The notes below the pieces were generated by a model. It made no database searches, was not told where the DNA came from, and saw only the letters and a list, made by a program, of their open reading frames with translations. A DNA stretch of 64,000 nt, taken from positions 2,108,001 through 2,172,000 of the forward strand of contig CP126531.1 of assembly GCA_030167125.1 (NCBI GenBank). Reading direction: 5' to 3'. Of the stretch, positions 7,805 through 17,121 are shown piece after piece; position 1 is the stretch's first letter; each line of letters starts with the position of its first letter. This DNA is from Rhodanobacteraceae bacterium (GTDB lineage Bacteria; Pseudomonadota; Gammaproteobacteria; Xanthomonadales; Rhodanobacteraceae). A program made the translations under genes and the position numbers.

Positions 7805-10228
7805 TCACTGCGTCAGCAACTGCATCTTCCCGATCGCCCACATGCCGTCGCGTGGATCGCCGGTGGCGAACACACACAACGTGTGATCGCCCCCGGCCGG
7901 CGGAATGTCGCTCGTCAACGTAGTCTGCAATGTCGTCTGCGTGGCTTTCGCCAGCGGCAGCGTAGCGAGCAACGGACCATCGCATGAATCGAGGTGAACC
8001 TGGAACTCGCCGGCGGGCGTGGCTTTCGGTCGCTTGACGACTTTCGCATCATCGGTCCACAACGCGAAGTTCCATGGCAGGTTGCCTACCGTCAGCGCGA
8101 TCCGCTTCACGTTATCGAGCGGTGCGTTCTTCCACAACCAGCACATGTTCTCGATGTCGATCTTGTAAACCGGACGCGGGCCATCGAGCGGACGATCGTC
8201 TTCCAGCCGCAACACGAGCTGGTTCTTGCAGGCATCGAGCTGGTCACTGTTGCGGGTGAGCAGCGCGGCCGTATCGACGGTTTGCGTGCGCGGCGCGGCA
8301 AGTTCGAACCCGTCGGCGGCAAACGTCGCGGCGCGCAACGTGGTGGTGGAATGCGCCAGGAACGACAGCGGCTTCGAATACATCGTCGACGCGGCGCTCG
8401 GCGCGGTGCCGTCGGTGGTATAGCGGATCGTGCCGAAATCCGTCTGGTTCGACAATGCGACATCGATGATCCCGTTCGCACCCTTCGACAACGCGAACGC
8501 CGGCGCAAACGCGCTGTCGGCATACGCGATGCCGAGCGCCTGGTAGCGCGCCAGTTCCGCGGGCATGCGATCGAGGAACGCACGCCAGTCGTGCGTCGAT
8601 GCCGGTGACCACGCCACTTCCGCCAGCGCCGCGATGCGCGGAAACACCGCGTGCTGGACGCGCGCGAAGGTCGGCATGTACTCCGCCCACAGGTTCGCCT
8701 GCACGCCCAGAATGTGCTTCGCCTCGGCCGTGGTCGCACCCGCGGGCACCGGGTCATAGTCGTAGACGTCCTTCAGTGACTCCACGCCGGGCCGTCCGGG
8801 CGGCTCGTCGTGCAGGTTCGATTGATAGTGATCGAGGTACAGCGTGGGCGATGAAGCCATCACCACGTCGTGGCCCTGCTTCAACGCATCGAGCGCGCCC
8901 GCGGGTTCGTGCCACGACATGATCACCGCCGACGCCGGCACGTCGCCATGCAGGATTTCATCCCAACCCACCGCGGTGCGTCCGTGTTGCGCCAGGTAAT
9001 TTGCAACCTGCGTGGTGAACCAGCCCTGCAACGCATCCATGTCCTTCAGGCCGAGCGCGTGCATGTGCACACGCACTGCGGGCGATGCCTGCCACTGGTC
9101 CTTGGCCGCTTCGTCGCCGCCGATGTGGATGTACTTCGACGGGAACAGCGCCATCACGTGGTCCATCACGGCGTCCACGAACTTCAGCGTGCGCGCGTCC
9201 GGCCGCAGCAGCCAGGTGTTGACGCCCCAATCGGTGCCGACCTGCGGCCGCTCGCCGGTAACGCCCAGCCATGGATACGACGCGATCGCCGCCTGCGCAT
9301 GGCCGGGAATGTCGATCTCCGGCACGATCTCGATGAAGCGCTGCGACGCGTAATGGACGATCTCGCGCACTTCCGCGTCCGTGTAAAAGCCGCAGTACGG
9401 CTTGTCCGGACTGCCGGTGAGTGCGGCGTCCGGACCCACGGCCTTGCGGCAGGCGCCGATCTTCGTGAGCTCGGGGTACTGCGGAACCGGCAGACGCCAG
9501 CCCTGGTCATCGGTGAGATGCCAGTGCAGCACATTCAATTTGTGCAGCGACATCCAGTCGATCAACTTCTCGATGTCGGCCGCGCTCTGGAAATGCCGCG
9601 CGGAATCCAGCATCAGGCCGCGCCAACGGAATCGCGGCCAGTCCTCGATATGCATCCTCGGAACCGACACTGATTTTTTATAGCCGGCCGGCTTTGCGAA
9701 GGCCGGCGTCAAAAGCTGCCAAAGCGTGACTCCACCGTAAAACAAGCCCGTCGGAGTACGCGCGCTTACGACAATGTCTCCTGCTTCTGTATCTAGAACG
9801 TAGCCCTCCGGATTATCGACCACAGCGTGTGGATCAAGCTCGAACACGATCGCTTGGGCTGGGGGTTTTTTCGCAAGGGTGACATTCAGTTTGAATGCGT
9901 CGCTTCGCGCCAAGCTGTCAACGAACTGGCGGGCAGCGAATACAGCCCCAAGATCTTTCGACGTAACAACCACGGGCGTGCCGGGCGATACCGAGTTAGC
10001 GCCGACATCTATAAAAGCAACGAGTGCTGGTCTCGGAGTGAGCCACAGCGTTGCCGCAAGCTTTTGCTGATCGGGTAGGGCCGCCATGTCCTGCCAAGAG
10101 AGCAGCTTGGCAACAGGCGCCTTCGACATCTGAACCGTTGGCTTTTGCGCACAAACGGTCGATGTGAAGACCAACATCAAAACTGCAATGCCGACGCGCC
10201 GCGCGCTTCTTTTTTGCCATCGCATCAT
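7805..10228 (-). CDS. Secreted GH20 beta-N-acetylhexosaminidase
   Basis: About 807 residues with a signal peptide (GIAVLMLVFTSTVCAQ), an N-terminal GH20b-like alpha/beta domain (to about 150), and a GH20 catalytic barrel. The barrel holds RGLMLDSARHF, LNVLHWHLTDDQGWRLP, PEIDIPGHAQA and the catalytic Asp-Glu pair in HIGGDEAAKDQW near residue 370. A C-terminal Ig-like region (TIRYTTDGTAPS) follows. It releases terminal GlcNAc from chitooligosaccharides or glycans in the periplasm or outside. The ATG at 10228 lies 29 bp after the GH9 gene on the same strand, so the two are probably cotranscribed. The first 190 codons (9661-10140) have about 56% GC by hand count, lower than the later part, which hints at a mosaic origin. 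Confidence 0.93.
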   Translation of the reverse strand: MMRWQKRSARRVGIAVLMLVFTSTVCAQKPTVQMSKAPVAKLLSWQDMAALPDQQKLAATLWLTPRPALVAFIDVGANSVSPGTPVVVTSKDLGAVFAARQFVDSLARSDAFKLNVTLAKKPPAQAIVFELDPHAVVDNPEGYVLDTEAGDIVVSARTPTGLFYGGVTLWQLLTPAFAKPAGYKKSVSVPRMHIEDWPRFRWRGLMLDSARHFQSAADIEKLIDWMSLHKLNVLHWHLTDDQGWRLPVPQYPELTKIGACRKAVGPDAALTGSPDKPYCGFYTDAEVREIVHYASQRFIEIVPEIDIPGHAQAAIASYPWLGVTGERPQVGTDWGVNTWLLRPDARTLKFVDAVMDHVMALFPSKYIHIGGDEAAKDQWQASPAVRVHMHALGLKDMDALQGWFTTQVANYLAQHGRTAVGWDEILHGDVPASAVIMSWHEPAGALDALKQGHDVVMASSPTLYLDHYQSNLHDEPPGRPGVESLKDVYDYDPVPAGATTAEAKHILGVQANLWAEYMPTFARVQHAVFPRIAALAEVAWSPASTHDWRAFLDRMPAELARYQALGIAYADSAFAPAFALSKGANGIIDVALSNQTDFGTIRYTTDGTAPSAASTMYSKPLSFLAHSTTTLRAATFAADGFELAAPRTQTVDTAALLTRNSDQLDACKNQLVLRLEDDRPLDGPRPVYKIDIENMCWLWKNAPLDNVKRIALTVGNLPWNFALWTDDAKVVKRPKATPAGEFQVHLDSCDGPLLATLPLAKATQTTLQTTLTSDIPPAGGDHTLCVFATGDPRDGMWAIGKMQLLTQ

Positions 10229-10257
10229 CGATCGAATCTCACGCAACGCTCTCAGAA

Positions 10258-12114
10258 TTAATTGTGCGGCAGGCTGATGGCATACATGTACCACGCCGCG
10301 TGCGGCAGCCACTGCTCGCCCCAGCGCCAGTCGTCGTCCTTGCCGGTTTGCGCGTAGCCGAGATCGAACGCGATGCCGTCGTCTTCCGCGTCGAGTCCCG
10401 AGGTGATGCCGTTGATGATCGCGCCGGGCGCGCTGGTGTATTCCCAGGAATCGAAGAACATGTACTGGATGTTGCGATGCCCGCTGCCGATCAGCATGCT
10501 GGTGTCGTAGGGGTTGCGCCCGAGGATCCAGTGCAGCTGGTTCCACGCGTAGTCCCGCAGCTTCGACTGGAACGCCGGATCGTCCGCGAACATCGGCGCG
10601 GCTACGCGCGCCGCGGCGGCCAGCGACGCAAGCCGCGCATCCTCGCCCTGCCACCAGGTTCCTTCCGCGCCGTGCGGGAAGAAGAACTTCACCGCGAGGG
10701 TGCCGTCCTTCAGGTGCACCAGCTCGCGCGCGTATCCGAACGGATTGTTGACATCGACGGTGATGCGCAACTGGAACGCCATCGAGCGGCGAATCGCGTC
10801 GCGCACTTCCTGTTTGCGCGCAGGCGTGGCAATCGAAGCGTATTCGGCCAACGCCACGACCGGCATGCCGTCGTCGGTGGCGTTGAAGAAGGGATCGGGA
10901 CCGTCATCGACACGCCAATAGTCGCGATGACCGTCGTGCGTGGTGAGCTTCGCCATCAGGCGATCCGCCCACGCGTCAGCGGCCGCGCGCCAAGGTTCCC
11001 CGTGGGTTGCGCGATACAGCTCCGTCGCTGCAAGCAGCGCGCAGAAATCATCGACGATGTCCGGCTTGCCGTCGGCCAGCAACTCGCGGTTGTGTTGCTG
11101 CAGATAGTGGAATGCATCCTCTGCGGCTTCGAGATATTGCCTGTTGGAAAAGGCGCCGTGATCCGGCAACGTGCTCGCGGCCGCCAGCGCAGCGATCGCC
11201 ATGCCGCCGCCGTTGCGGAAACTTGCTTCGTAATCGCGTGGCCACGCAGCGTTGCCCTCTTCGGCCGCGCCCGCGCTGCCGGGCGTGGTCTTGATGACCT
11301 GGCGGTAATTGGTCGGGTTGATCAGACGATCCTTCGCAAGCTTAAGCTTGCCGGGCGCGCCGATGCTTTCGTAAAACGAACCGCCGGGTACGTGCATGCG
11401 CACCAGGAAGTCGGCGCCGTAGGTCGCCTCGTCCAGCAGCCGCCGTTCGTATTGCGCGAAGTTCGGGTTGTGCGTGACTTCGAGATTGCGCAATGTCGCG
11501 ATGAGGCTCCACGCCACCAGCGACACTTCCTGATGATTGCCTTCGGCGAGATGCACACCATAGTCGCCGGTCGCGGCGAGCCAGCCGCCGCGAAGATCGA
11601 CGTAAGCGGGACCGGACGGATCGGGATTCTTCAGATGTGCATCGGCGCGCTCGAAATCGCCGGTGACGCGCTGGCCCTTGAAGTAGTAGATGACGTTCGA
11701 AAGCGTGTAGCGTTCCAGCACGTCGTCCGCGATGCGGAACGGAAACGAGAACGCATCGGCGTTGCCGCCGACGTCCACGCGATACGTGCCGGGCGTCTTC
11801 AGCGCGGAGAAGTCGATCGTCCAGTAACGCCAATCGTTCCAGTGATCGACCTGGCCCGCCGGCTTGGGTGAACCTCGCAGCATCGTTTTGCCGGTTGCGA
11901 CGTCGATGACCTTGAAGGTCGCGAAGCTGTCACCCGCGGAACCTTGCACGATTGCACGCTTCGGCGCCGCGGTGTCGTAGCCGACCTGATCGACCAGCAC
12001 TGACGGCGGCTGCGTCGCCGCGGATCGGGTCGCGCCTCCGGCAGCCCACGCTGGCACACCGGCGATCCACAACAGTCCGAACGCTGCCGATGCAAGGCGG
12101 CGAAATCCGCGCAT
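10258..12114 (-). CDS. GH9 family glycoside hydrolase, possible exo-beta-glucosaminidase
   Basis: A 618-residue secreted protein. It has a signal peptide (RLASAAFGLLWIAGVPAWA), an N-terminal Ig-like CelD_N domain (SVLVDQVGYDTAAPKRAIV) and a GH9 (alpha/alpha)6 barrel. Barrel motifs are RGGWLAATGDYGVH (the DAGD site), ILGRNPYDTSMLIGSGHRN (the His signature) and AEDDGIAFDLGYAQ (general-acid Glu). The second Asp of the DAGD site is kept, but the first position is Ala. GH9 contains cellulases and also exo-glucosaminidases in Vibrionaceae amino-sugar operons. The GH20, NagA and NagB neighbours favour a glucosamine or chitobiose substrate over cellulose (inference). The ATG at 12114 follows GGAG by 7 bases and gives a clean signal peptide. 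Confidence 0.85.
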   Translation of the reverse strand: MRGFRRLASAAFGLLWIAGVPAWAAGGATRSAATQPPSVLVDQVGYDTAAPKRAIVQGSAGDSFATFKVIDVATGKTMLRGSPKPAGQVDHWNDWRYWTIDFSALKTPGTYRVDVGGNADAFSFPFRIADDVLERYTLSNVIYYFKGQRVTGDFERADAHLKNPDPSGPAYVDLRGGWLAATGDYGVHLAEGNHQEVSLVAWSLIATLRNLEVTHNPNFAQYERRLLDEATYGADFLVRMHVPGGSFYESIGAPGKLKLAKDRLINPTNYRQVIKTTPGSAGAAEEGNAAWPRDYEASFRNGGGMAIAALAAASTLPDHGAFSNRQYLEAAEDAFHYLQQHNRELLADGKPDIVDDFCALLAATELYRATHGEPWRAAADAWADRLMAKLTTHDGHRDYWRVDDGPDPFFNATDDGMPVVALAEYASIATPARKQEVRDAIRRSMAFQLRITVDVNNPFGYARELVHLKDGTLAVKFFFPHGAEGTWWQGEDARLASLAAAARVAAPMFADDPAFQSKLRDYAWNQLHWILGRNPYDTSMLIGSGHRNIQYMFFDSWEYTSAPGAIINGITSGLDAEDDGIAFDLGYAQTGKDDDWRWGEQWLPHAAWYMYAISLPHN

Positions 12115-12153
12115 GCCGTTTCTCCGATCCGATCCTCGCACCCCGCGCGCCAA

Positions 12154-12187
12154 AAAAAACGGGCCGGGGATGCCATGCCGGCCCGCA
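12154..12187 (-). terminator. Rho-independent terminator after the receptor gene
   Basis: Read on the minus strand: a 7-bp perfect stem GGGCCGG/CCGGCCC (12180-12186 with 12163-12169), then G and a run of eight T (12154-12161). It lies about 120 bp past the TonB-dependent receptor stop and 40 bp before the GH9 start. It should end or attenuate the receptor transcript, so GH9-GH20 expression may depend on readthrough or on a separate promoter. A further hairpin with CCTCG and CGAGG ends precedes it. Confidence 0.85.
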
Positions 12188-12306
12188 ACGCTGGAGAGCG
12201 ACTCACTTCACTCCGATGAAACCCGGTTGCCCTCGACGCGTGCTTGCAACACGCGCCGAGGTTCGACTCGATGATGCCGATGGCATGCCGCCACGGCATC
12301 CCTTCA

Positions 12307-15300
12307 TTACTGCTGCGGTTGGCCTTGCTGGATGCCTTCGCCTCCGACCTTGAACTCGACGCGGCGGTTGCGCTGGCGTCCGGCCGCGGTCTTGTTGGTG
12401 TCGATCGGATCGGCTTCGCCGAAGCCCTTGACCGCGGTGATGCGGCTGGCCGCGATGCCGTGCGAAGTCAGGTACGCATCGACGATGTTGGCGCGACGCT
12501 CCGACAGCGCCTGGTTGTACTGCGCGCTGCCTGTCGAGTCGGTGTAGCCGTCGATCTCGACCTGCACCTGCGGATAACGGTTGAGCGTATCCACGGCCTG
12601 GCTGAGGATCGCGAGCGACTCCGACGCCGGCGGCTTCAGCGTCGGGTCGATGTTGGTCTCGCCCTTCTTAGGCCGGTCGAACTTGAAGTTCACGCCGCGC
12701 AGGTCGATCACCACGTTCTGCGGCGGCGGCGGCGGTGGCGCGGCCTCCGGTGCCGGCGGCGGAGGCGGCGTTGCCGGCGGCAACGGTGCGGGCGCTCCGC
12801 TGCCGAACTTGAAGTTCACGTTGAAGTAGTACTGGCGTCCGTTCACGTAGAACGCTTCCGGCGCGGTGCTGAAGCCAAGGCCGGCCTGCGAGCCATTGAT
12901 GAAGTACTTCAGGTGCGGGTTGTTGAGGTTCATCGCGTCGAACGAGAAGCTCAGGTGATCGTTGAGCTTGTAGCCCGCGGAGAACGACAGGTAGCCCTGC
13001 CCCGACTGCCAGTACGGCAACAGCGCCATCTGGCCTGTGCTGGACATCACGCCATCGTAGAACTTGGAGCGGTAGGTGTAGTTGACGCGGGCGTTCCAGT
13101 GCGCGTCTTCGTAGAAGACCGATGCGTTGGCCGTGTTCTTGGACGTGCCGAACAGCGGGCGATCGCCGGCGGCGACGTTGTTGGCCAGCGTGCCGTCCGC
13201 GTTGTACATGTAGGTGCCGCCCGACGAATGGCCCGTCGCGTAGGTGTAATTGAACGACACGCCGAAGTGGTCACCGATCGGCTGGATGTAGTTCAAGGTC
13301 ACGCCCTTCAACGTGCCGTTGACGTTCACCGGGATGCTGACCAGGTAGTTGCTGTAAATCGGCGCTCCCGACGGGTTGGTCGTCTTGTTGTAGGTCAGGA
13401 GATTGTTGAGGTAGGTGCGGGTGACCGTTCCGTAGTCGTAGTAGTTGTTGAGATCCATCGCGTACACGCTGCCCGCCAACAAGCCGCGCGGCGCGAAATA
13501 CCATTCCAGCGAGGCCGAGAAGTTGGTGGACAGGATCGGCTTCAGGCGCGGGTTGGAGCCGCTGCCGCCGCCGAGTTCGGTGGCGACCGTTGGATCATTG
13601 AGACTCAAGAAGCCCGCCAACTGGGTGTAATCCTGGCGGGTCAGCGTCTGCGATGCCGACCACCGCGTCAGCAGGCTGCCGTCGGAATTGAGGTCGAACT
13701 TCACGTTGAAGCTCGGCAGCACCTTGTTGTAGTTGTGCTTGTAGTAGTTCCAGTACCAGCCGCCCGGGTAAAACGCGGAGGGCGGCGAGCCGACCGCATA
13801 GCTAGCTTCCTGGATACCGGGACTGGTGTAACCGATGTTCTCGTCGGTGGACACGTAGCGCAGGCCGGCGTTCGCGGTCCAGTGTTCGCCCGTGAAGTTG
13901 GCCTGGATGTACGCCGCGCCGTTCTTCTCCGTCATGCTGTAGATGCCGTTCGGATAGAAGCGCGAGGTGCCGGGGTCGTCCGTCACCTTGCGATTCGCAT
14001 ACAGCGCGTTCAACTGCGCGAGCTGCGCCGGCGTCCAGAACCAGATGTCGGAAGGCATCTGGCCCACGCCGAGGTCGCTGGCGAAGCTGCCCGGATAGTT
14101 GCCGCCCGCCGGAGGATAGATCGTGGAGTTCTGTCCGAACTGCACGGCCGATGCGAAGTTCGGACCCTGCGCGATATCTGTCGGGCTGTCGTGATCGTGC
14201 TTGGCGTAGCGCACGCCGAACTCGAGTGAGGACAACGGACCGGCATTGTCGAAATCGTAGGTGCCGTCGGCCTGGAACCAGCGCTCCTTGTCGACCACGT
14301 GGATGTTCTGTTCGCCGAAGATCCAGTCCAGCCCGGCGGTCGCGGGATCGAACGCGTTGTTGGTGCCGCTCATGCTCCAGTTGAGCGGCGTACCCAGCCC
14401 GTTCATCGCGTAGCTGGCGGTCGAGCCAAAACCGGTGTCCATCTCCATCACGTCCTGGGTCGGCGTGTTGCCGGTGCCCTTGGTCGTGCCGATCTGGAAC
14501 TTGAAGCCGAGGTTGTTGGTGGCTTGCCAATCCGCGTCCAGCGTGACGAACTGGCTGGACTCGCTCTCGCCCGGACGCGAGATCATGTCGTAGATGCCTT
14601 GCGAAATCAGCGGCTCGCCGGGCGCGGCACCGGGCAGGTTGGCGCTGGTGAGGATGTTGCCCACGATGGTGCCGGTCACGGCCTGCTTGGGCAGCTGGTC
14701 GCGCGTGCGCAACATGTAGTTGCGGTTGTAGTCGGTCGCGTCGAGGTGCGAATAGAACGCGTCAAGGTTGAAGGTGAGGTTGTCGGTCGCCTTCCACTGC
14801 AGGTCGACCGAACCGCCCTCGCGCTTGCGCGTTTGCGTGAACAGCGCTGCGCCTGGGAGATTGGGATAGAACACGCCTGTGCTTGCGCTGCCCGGCGTCG
14901 CGGCAGACAGACCGAGCGATAGGGCGGCTGGTGAACCGGTTGGAATGTACGAATAGCCGAGCAGTTCCTGCCCTTCGCGCTGCAGGTCGCGTTTCTCGTA
15001 AAAGGCCTGAACCATCACGCCGAACGTACTGGACGCGTTTTTCCAGTTCAGCAGTCCACTGGCCTGCGGCGTGGTCTTTCCGGGCAGGTCGGCGTAAACG
15101 CCGCCCACGCTGCCTTCGAGCGAAAGCTGCTGGCTGAAATCCAGCGGCTTGCGGGTGATGATGTCGATTGTGCCGGCCGCGCCGCCTTCCAGAAGCTTGG
15201 CTTCCGGCGTCATGTGCACGACGACCTGGTTGACGACTTCCGACGGCAGCATCGCGAAGCTGACGCTGCGCGTGCCGCCGCCCCCCAGCACGAACCAGTC

Positions 15301-15756
15301 GCCTGATCCGATCGAGTGGCCGTTTACGGTGGTCAGTGTCAACGACGGCGCGCTGCCGCGGATGCTGGCGCGATCGGCTTCGTCGAAACCGCCTTCGGCA
15401 CCCGCGGCGTCGGCGATGTTGACGCCCGGCAATTGCGCGATGGTGTCGGCGACGTTCTTGGCCGGCAGCTTGCCGATGTCGACCGCGGAGACCACTTCGA
15501 CCTGCGAATTGGCGGCCTTCTTGGTTTCGATCGACAGCGCCTGCGCGGCGCGCACGCCGACCACCTGGATGGTCTCCAGTTGCTGGACGGTGTCCTTTTT
15601 CTTCTGCGTGGAATCCGTCTGCGTCCCCGCACCAGCCTGTGGCTGTTGCTGGTCATTGGATTGTCCCTGAGGCGAGGCGTTCTGCGCCTGGGCAGCTGCT
15701 GCGAACAACAGCGCCGTGGCGATGCTCGCCGAAAGCATGCTCTTGCGGAATTTCAT
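12307..15756 (-). CDS. TonB-dependent receptor fused to a C-terminal OmpA peptidoglycan-binding domain
   Basis: 1149 residues in four parts: signal peptide (ASIATALLFAAAAQA); a TonB-box-like LETIQVVG and plug domain (KLPAKNVADTIAQLPGVNI, ASIRGSAPSLTLTTVNG); a large 22-strand-type barrel ending near residue 984 in the aromatic strand YYFNVNFKF; then a proline-rich linker (PATPPPPPAPEAAPPPPPP) and an OmpA-like domain from about 1010. That domain has DGYTDSTGS, LSERRANIVDAYL and GRQRNRRVEF, which keep the Asp and Arg known to bind diaminopimelate in OmpA. A normal receptor stops at the aromatic strand. The tail is about 87% identical by eye to the OmpA at 22631-23797. Context suggests uptake of GlcNAc oligomers. 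ATG 15756 follows AAGGGG; the gene is 67 bp after the sugar kinase. Confidence 0.95.
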   Translation of the reverse strand: MKFRKSMLSASIATALLFAAAAQAQNASPQGQSNDQQQPQAGAGTQTDSTQKKKDTVQQLETIQVVGVRAAQALSIETKKAANSQVEVVSAVDIGKLPAKNVADTIAQLPGVNIADAAGAEGGFDEADRASIRGSAPSLTLTTVNGHSIGSGDWFVLGGGGTRSVSFAMLPSEVVNQVVVHMTPEAKLLEGGAAGTIDIITRKPLDFSQQLSLEGSVGGVYADLPGKTTPQASGLLNWKNASSTFGVMVQAFYEKRDLQREGQELLGYSYIPTGSPAALSLGLSAATPGSASTGVFYPNLPGAALFTQTRKREGGSVDLQWKATDNLTFNLDAFYSHLDATDYNRNYMLRTRDQLPKQAVTGTIVGNILTSANLPGAAPGEPLISQGIYDMISRPGESESSQFVTLDADWQATNNLGFKFQIGTTKGTGNTPTQDVMEMDTGFGSTASYAMNGLGTPLNWSMSGTNNAFDPATAGLDWIFGEQNIHVVDKERWFQADGTYDFDNAGPLSSLEFGVRYAKHDHDSPTDIAQGPNFASAVQFGQNSTIYPPAGGNYPGSFASDLGVGQMPSDIWFWTPAQLAQLNALYANRKVTDDPGTSRFYPNGIYSMTEKNGAAYIQANFTGEHWTANAGLRYVSTDENIGYTSPGIQEASYAVGSPPSAFYPGGWYWNYYKHNYNKVLPSFNVKFDLNSDGSLLTRWSASQTLTRQDYTQLAGFLSLNDPTVATELGGGSGSNPRLKPILSTNFSASLEWYFAPRGLLAGSVYAMDLNNYYDYGTVTRTYLNNLLTYNKTTNPSGAPIYSNYLVSIPVNVNGTLKGVTLNYIQPIGDHFGVSFNYTYATGHSSGGTYMYNADGTLANNVAAGDRPLFGTSKNTANASVFYEDAHWNARVNYTYRSKFYDGVMSSTGQMALLPYWQSGQGYLSFSAGYKLNDHLSFSFDAMNLNNPHLKYFINGSQAGLGFSTAPEAFYVNGRQYYFNVNFKFGSGAPAPLPPATPPPPPAPEAAPPPPPPQNVVIDLRGVNFKFDRPKKGETNIDPTLKPPASESLAILSQAVDTLNRYPQVQVEIDGYTDSTGSAQYNQALSERRANIVDAYLTSHGIAASRITAVKGFGEADPIDTNKTAAGRQRNRRVEFKVGGEGIQQGQPQQ

Positions 15757-15823
15757 GACGTACCCCTTCTCTCGCTCGCCAGGTGATGGATGCCGAAGCA
15801 CCCGGAATGTTTGATGAAACGCG

Positions 15824-16885
15824 TTACGCCGCGGTGCCGTCTCCCATCGCGCGGCGGCGCACGGAACCGCGCATGTGCTTTTCGAAATACCAATGCGCCG
15901 CGCCCATGACGCCGTGGCGGCCGTGCTCGATCAGGCGCACCGGCACGCGCAGCAGGAATTCGCGCATGCCGCCCTTGCCGAGGCAGCGCTCCACGAAGCG
16001 GCTGCGCTGCAACAGCTTGCGCATTTCGGGCAGGACGCCGCCGGCCAGGTACACGCCGCCATCCGCCATGAACGCCATGGCGAGATTGCCGACGAAACTG
16101 CCGAGCGCGGCGCAGAACACGTCGACCGCTTCGACCGCATCTTCATCGCTGCCCGCGCAGGCCGCAGCGGTCACCGCCTCGGGTGTCGCGAGCCGCGGCT
16201 GCTTTCCCCGCAGTGCGCACAACGTGGTGTACAGCGTGAGCAGACCGGGCCCCGAGAGGATGCGCTCGTACGGCACGTAGCCGCCGTCGGGCGCCAGATA
16301 AGCCAGCACTTCGCGTTCGCGCGCGTTGCCAGGCGCGAAATCCATTTGTCCCGCCTCGCTTGCGAGCACGCGCACGCAGGCCGGGCCGGGCAGGCGCACA
16401 GCCGCACCCAACCCGGTGCCCGGTCCCACCACCAGCGCGGGACCCTCCCCGCACGTTTCGGGACCGCACAGCAACAAGCTGTCGGTGTCCTTCACGTCAT
16501 CGAGGGCGTAACCGAGCGCTTCGAAATCGTTGAGCAGCGCGACATCGTCGAAGGCCAGCGCTTCGCGCAATTGCGACAGGCTGACGCGCCACGCCAGGTT
16601 GTCGTTGACGATCGCGTCGTCGATGACCTGCCCTGCGCAGGCAATCACGCAACGCCGCACCGGCAGCGTGGCATCGCCCTCGACGAATGCGGTCAGCAGT
16701 TCCGGCAGCCCAGCGAAATCCGCGCAGGTGAACTTGCGATAAGCCAGCACTTCGAACTCGCGCTTGCCGTCGGTGGCCGCGCGCATCAACGCAACCCGCG
16801 CATGGGTCCCGCCCACGTCCGCAGCCAGGAACGGCTGCGTGTGCAGGCTGACGTGCTGGGTCAAATGACTGGCGGCCACACTCAT
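15824..16885 (-). CDS. nagK: Glucokinase-family sugar kinase, probable N-acetylglucosamine kinase
   Basis: About 353 residues of the bacterial Glk fold. Motifs: phosphate-1 loop FLAADVGGTHARVALM, the NDFEALGYAL segment with the catalytic Asp, GPGTGLGAAV, and AGGVLPEM near the end. It would phosphorylate GlcNAc (or glucose) entering through NagP; placement in the nag locus favours GlcNAc but the sequence alone does not exclude glucose. ATG 16885 is preferred. A further ATG at 16924 would add 13 residues but directly adjoins the operator palindrome at 16928-16941, whose TTGACA could be the -35 element of this gene's promoter. TonB-dependent receptor gene follows on the same strand. Confidence 0.85.
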   Translation of the reverse strand: MSVAASHLTQHVSLHTQPFLAADVGGTHARVALMRAATDGKREFEVLAYRKFTCADFAGLPELLTAFVEGDATLPVRRCVIACAGQVIDDAIVNDNLAWRVSLSQLREALAFDDVALLNDFEALGYALDDVKDTDSLLLCGPETCGEGPALVVGPGTGLGAAVRLPGPACVRVLASEAGQMDFAPGNAREREVLAYLAPDGGYVPYERILSGPGLLTLYTTLCALRGKQPRLATPEAVTAAACAGSDEDAVEAVDVFCAALGSFVGNLAMAFMADGGVYLAGGVLPEMRKLLQRSRFVERCLGKGGMREFLLRVPVRLIEHGRHGVMGAAHWYFEKHMRGSVRRRAMGDGTAA

Positions 16886-16927
16886 CCTGCGCTCGGGCGA
16901 TTCGGATGGCGCAAGTTTGGTCATGGC

Positions 16928-16941
16928 TGACAACGTTGTCA
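16928..16941. promoter_or_regulatory. Perfect palindrome, probable NagR (LacI-type) operator
   Basis: TGACAACGTTGTCA is a perfect 14-bp palindrome with the central CG typical of LacI-family operators. It lies 42 bp before the preferred kinase start, in the divergent region between the kinase and nagP. On the minus strand it contains TTGACA, a consensus -35 hexamer, so a bound repressor would block the promoter. The regulator is presumably NagR, encoded at 18516-19538. Confidence 0.8.
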
Positions 16942-17107
16942 ATTTGCGATGCAGCAATCCGGAAGGGCCGTAGCCGGACCGCGCAAAGTCAATCGGAATG
17001 GGGCCCTCGGGCATTCATGCATGTTGCGTCGCACCAAAGCCGCGCCGTTGCGGGGGCGCTGTTTTTCGGCAGGCAGGACATGCGATACTCGACCCAGGAC
17101 ACGGATA

Positions 17108-17121
17108 TGACAACGTTGCCC
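17108..17121. promoter_or_regulatory. Second, imperfect NagR-type operator before nagP
   Basis: TGACAACGTTGCCC shares the first 11 of 14 bases with the perfect palindrome at 16928-16941, with centres 180 bp apart. It sits just upstream of a CATAAT hexamer at 17126-17131 that could be the nagP -10 element. Binding here would block nagP transcription, and two sites could permit looping. Confidence 0.65.

Noticed and set aside
12240-12306. A second terminator directly after the receptor stop
   Set aside because: A hairpin (CCTCG..CGAGG) exists but has no T tract. The clear terminator is at 12154-12187.
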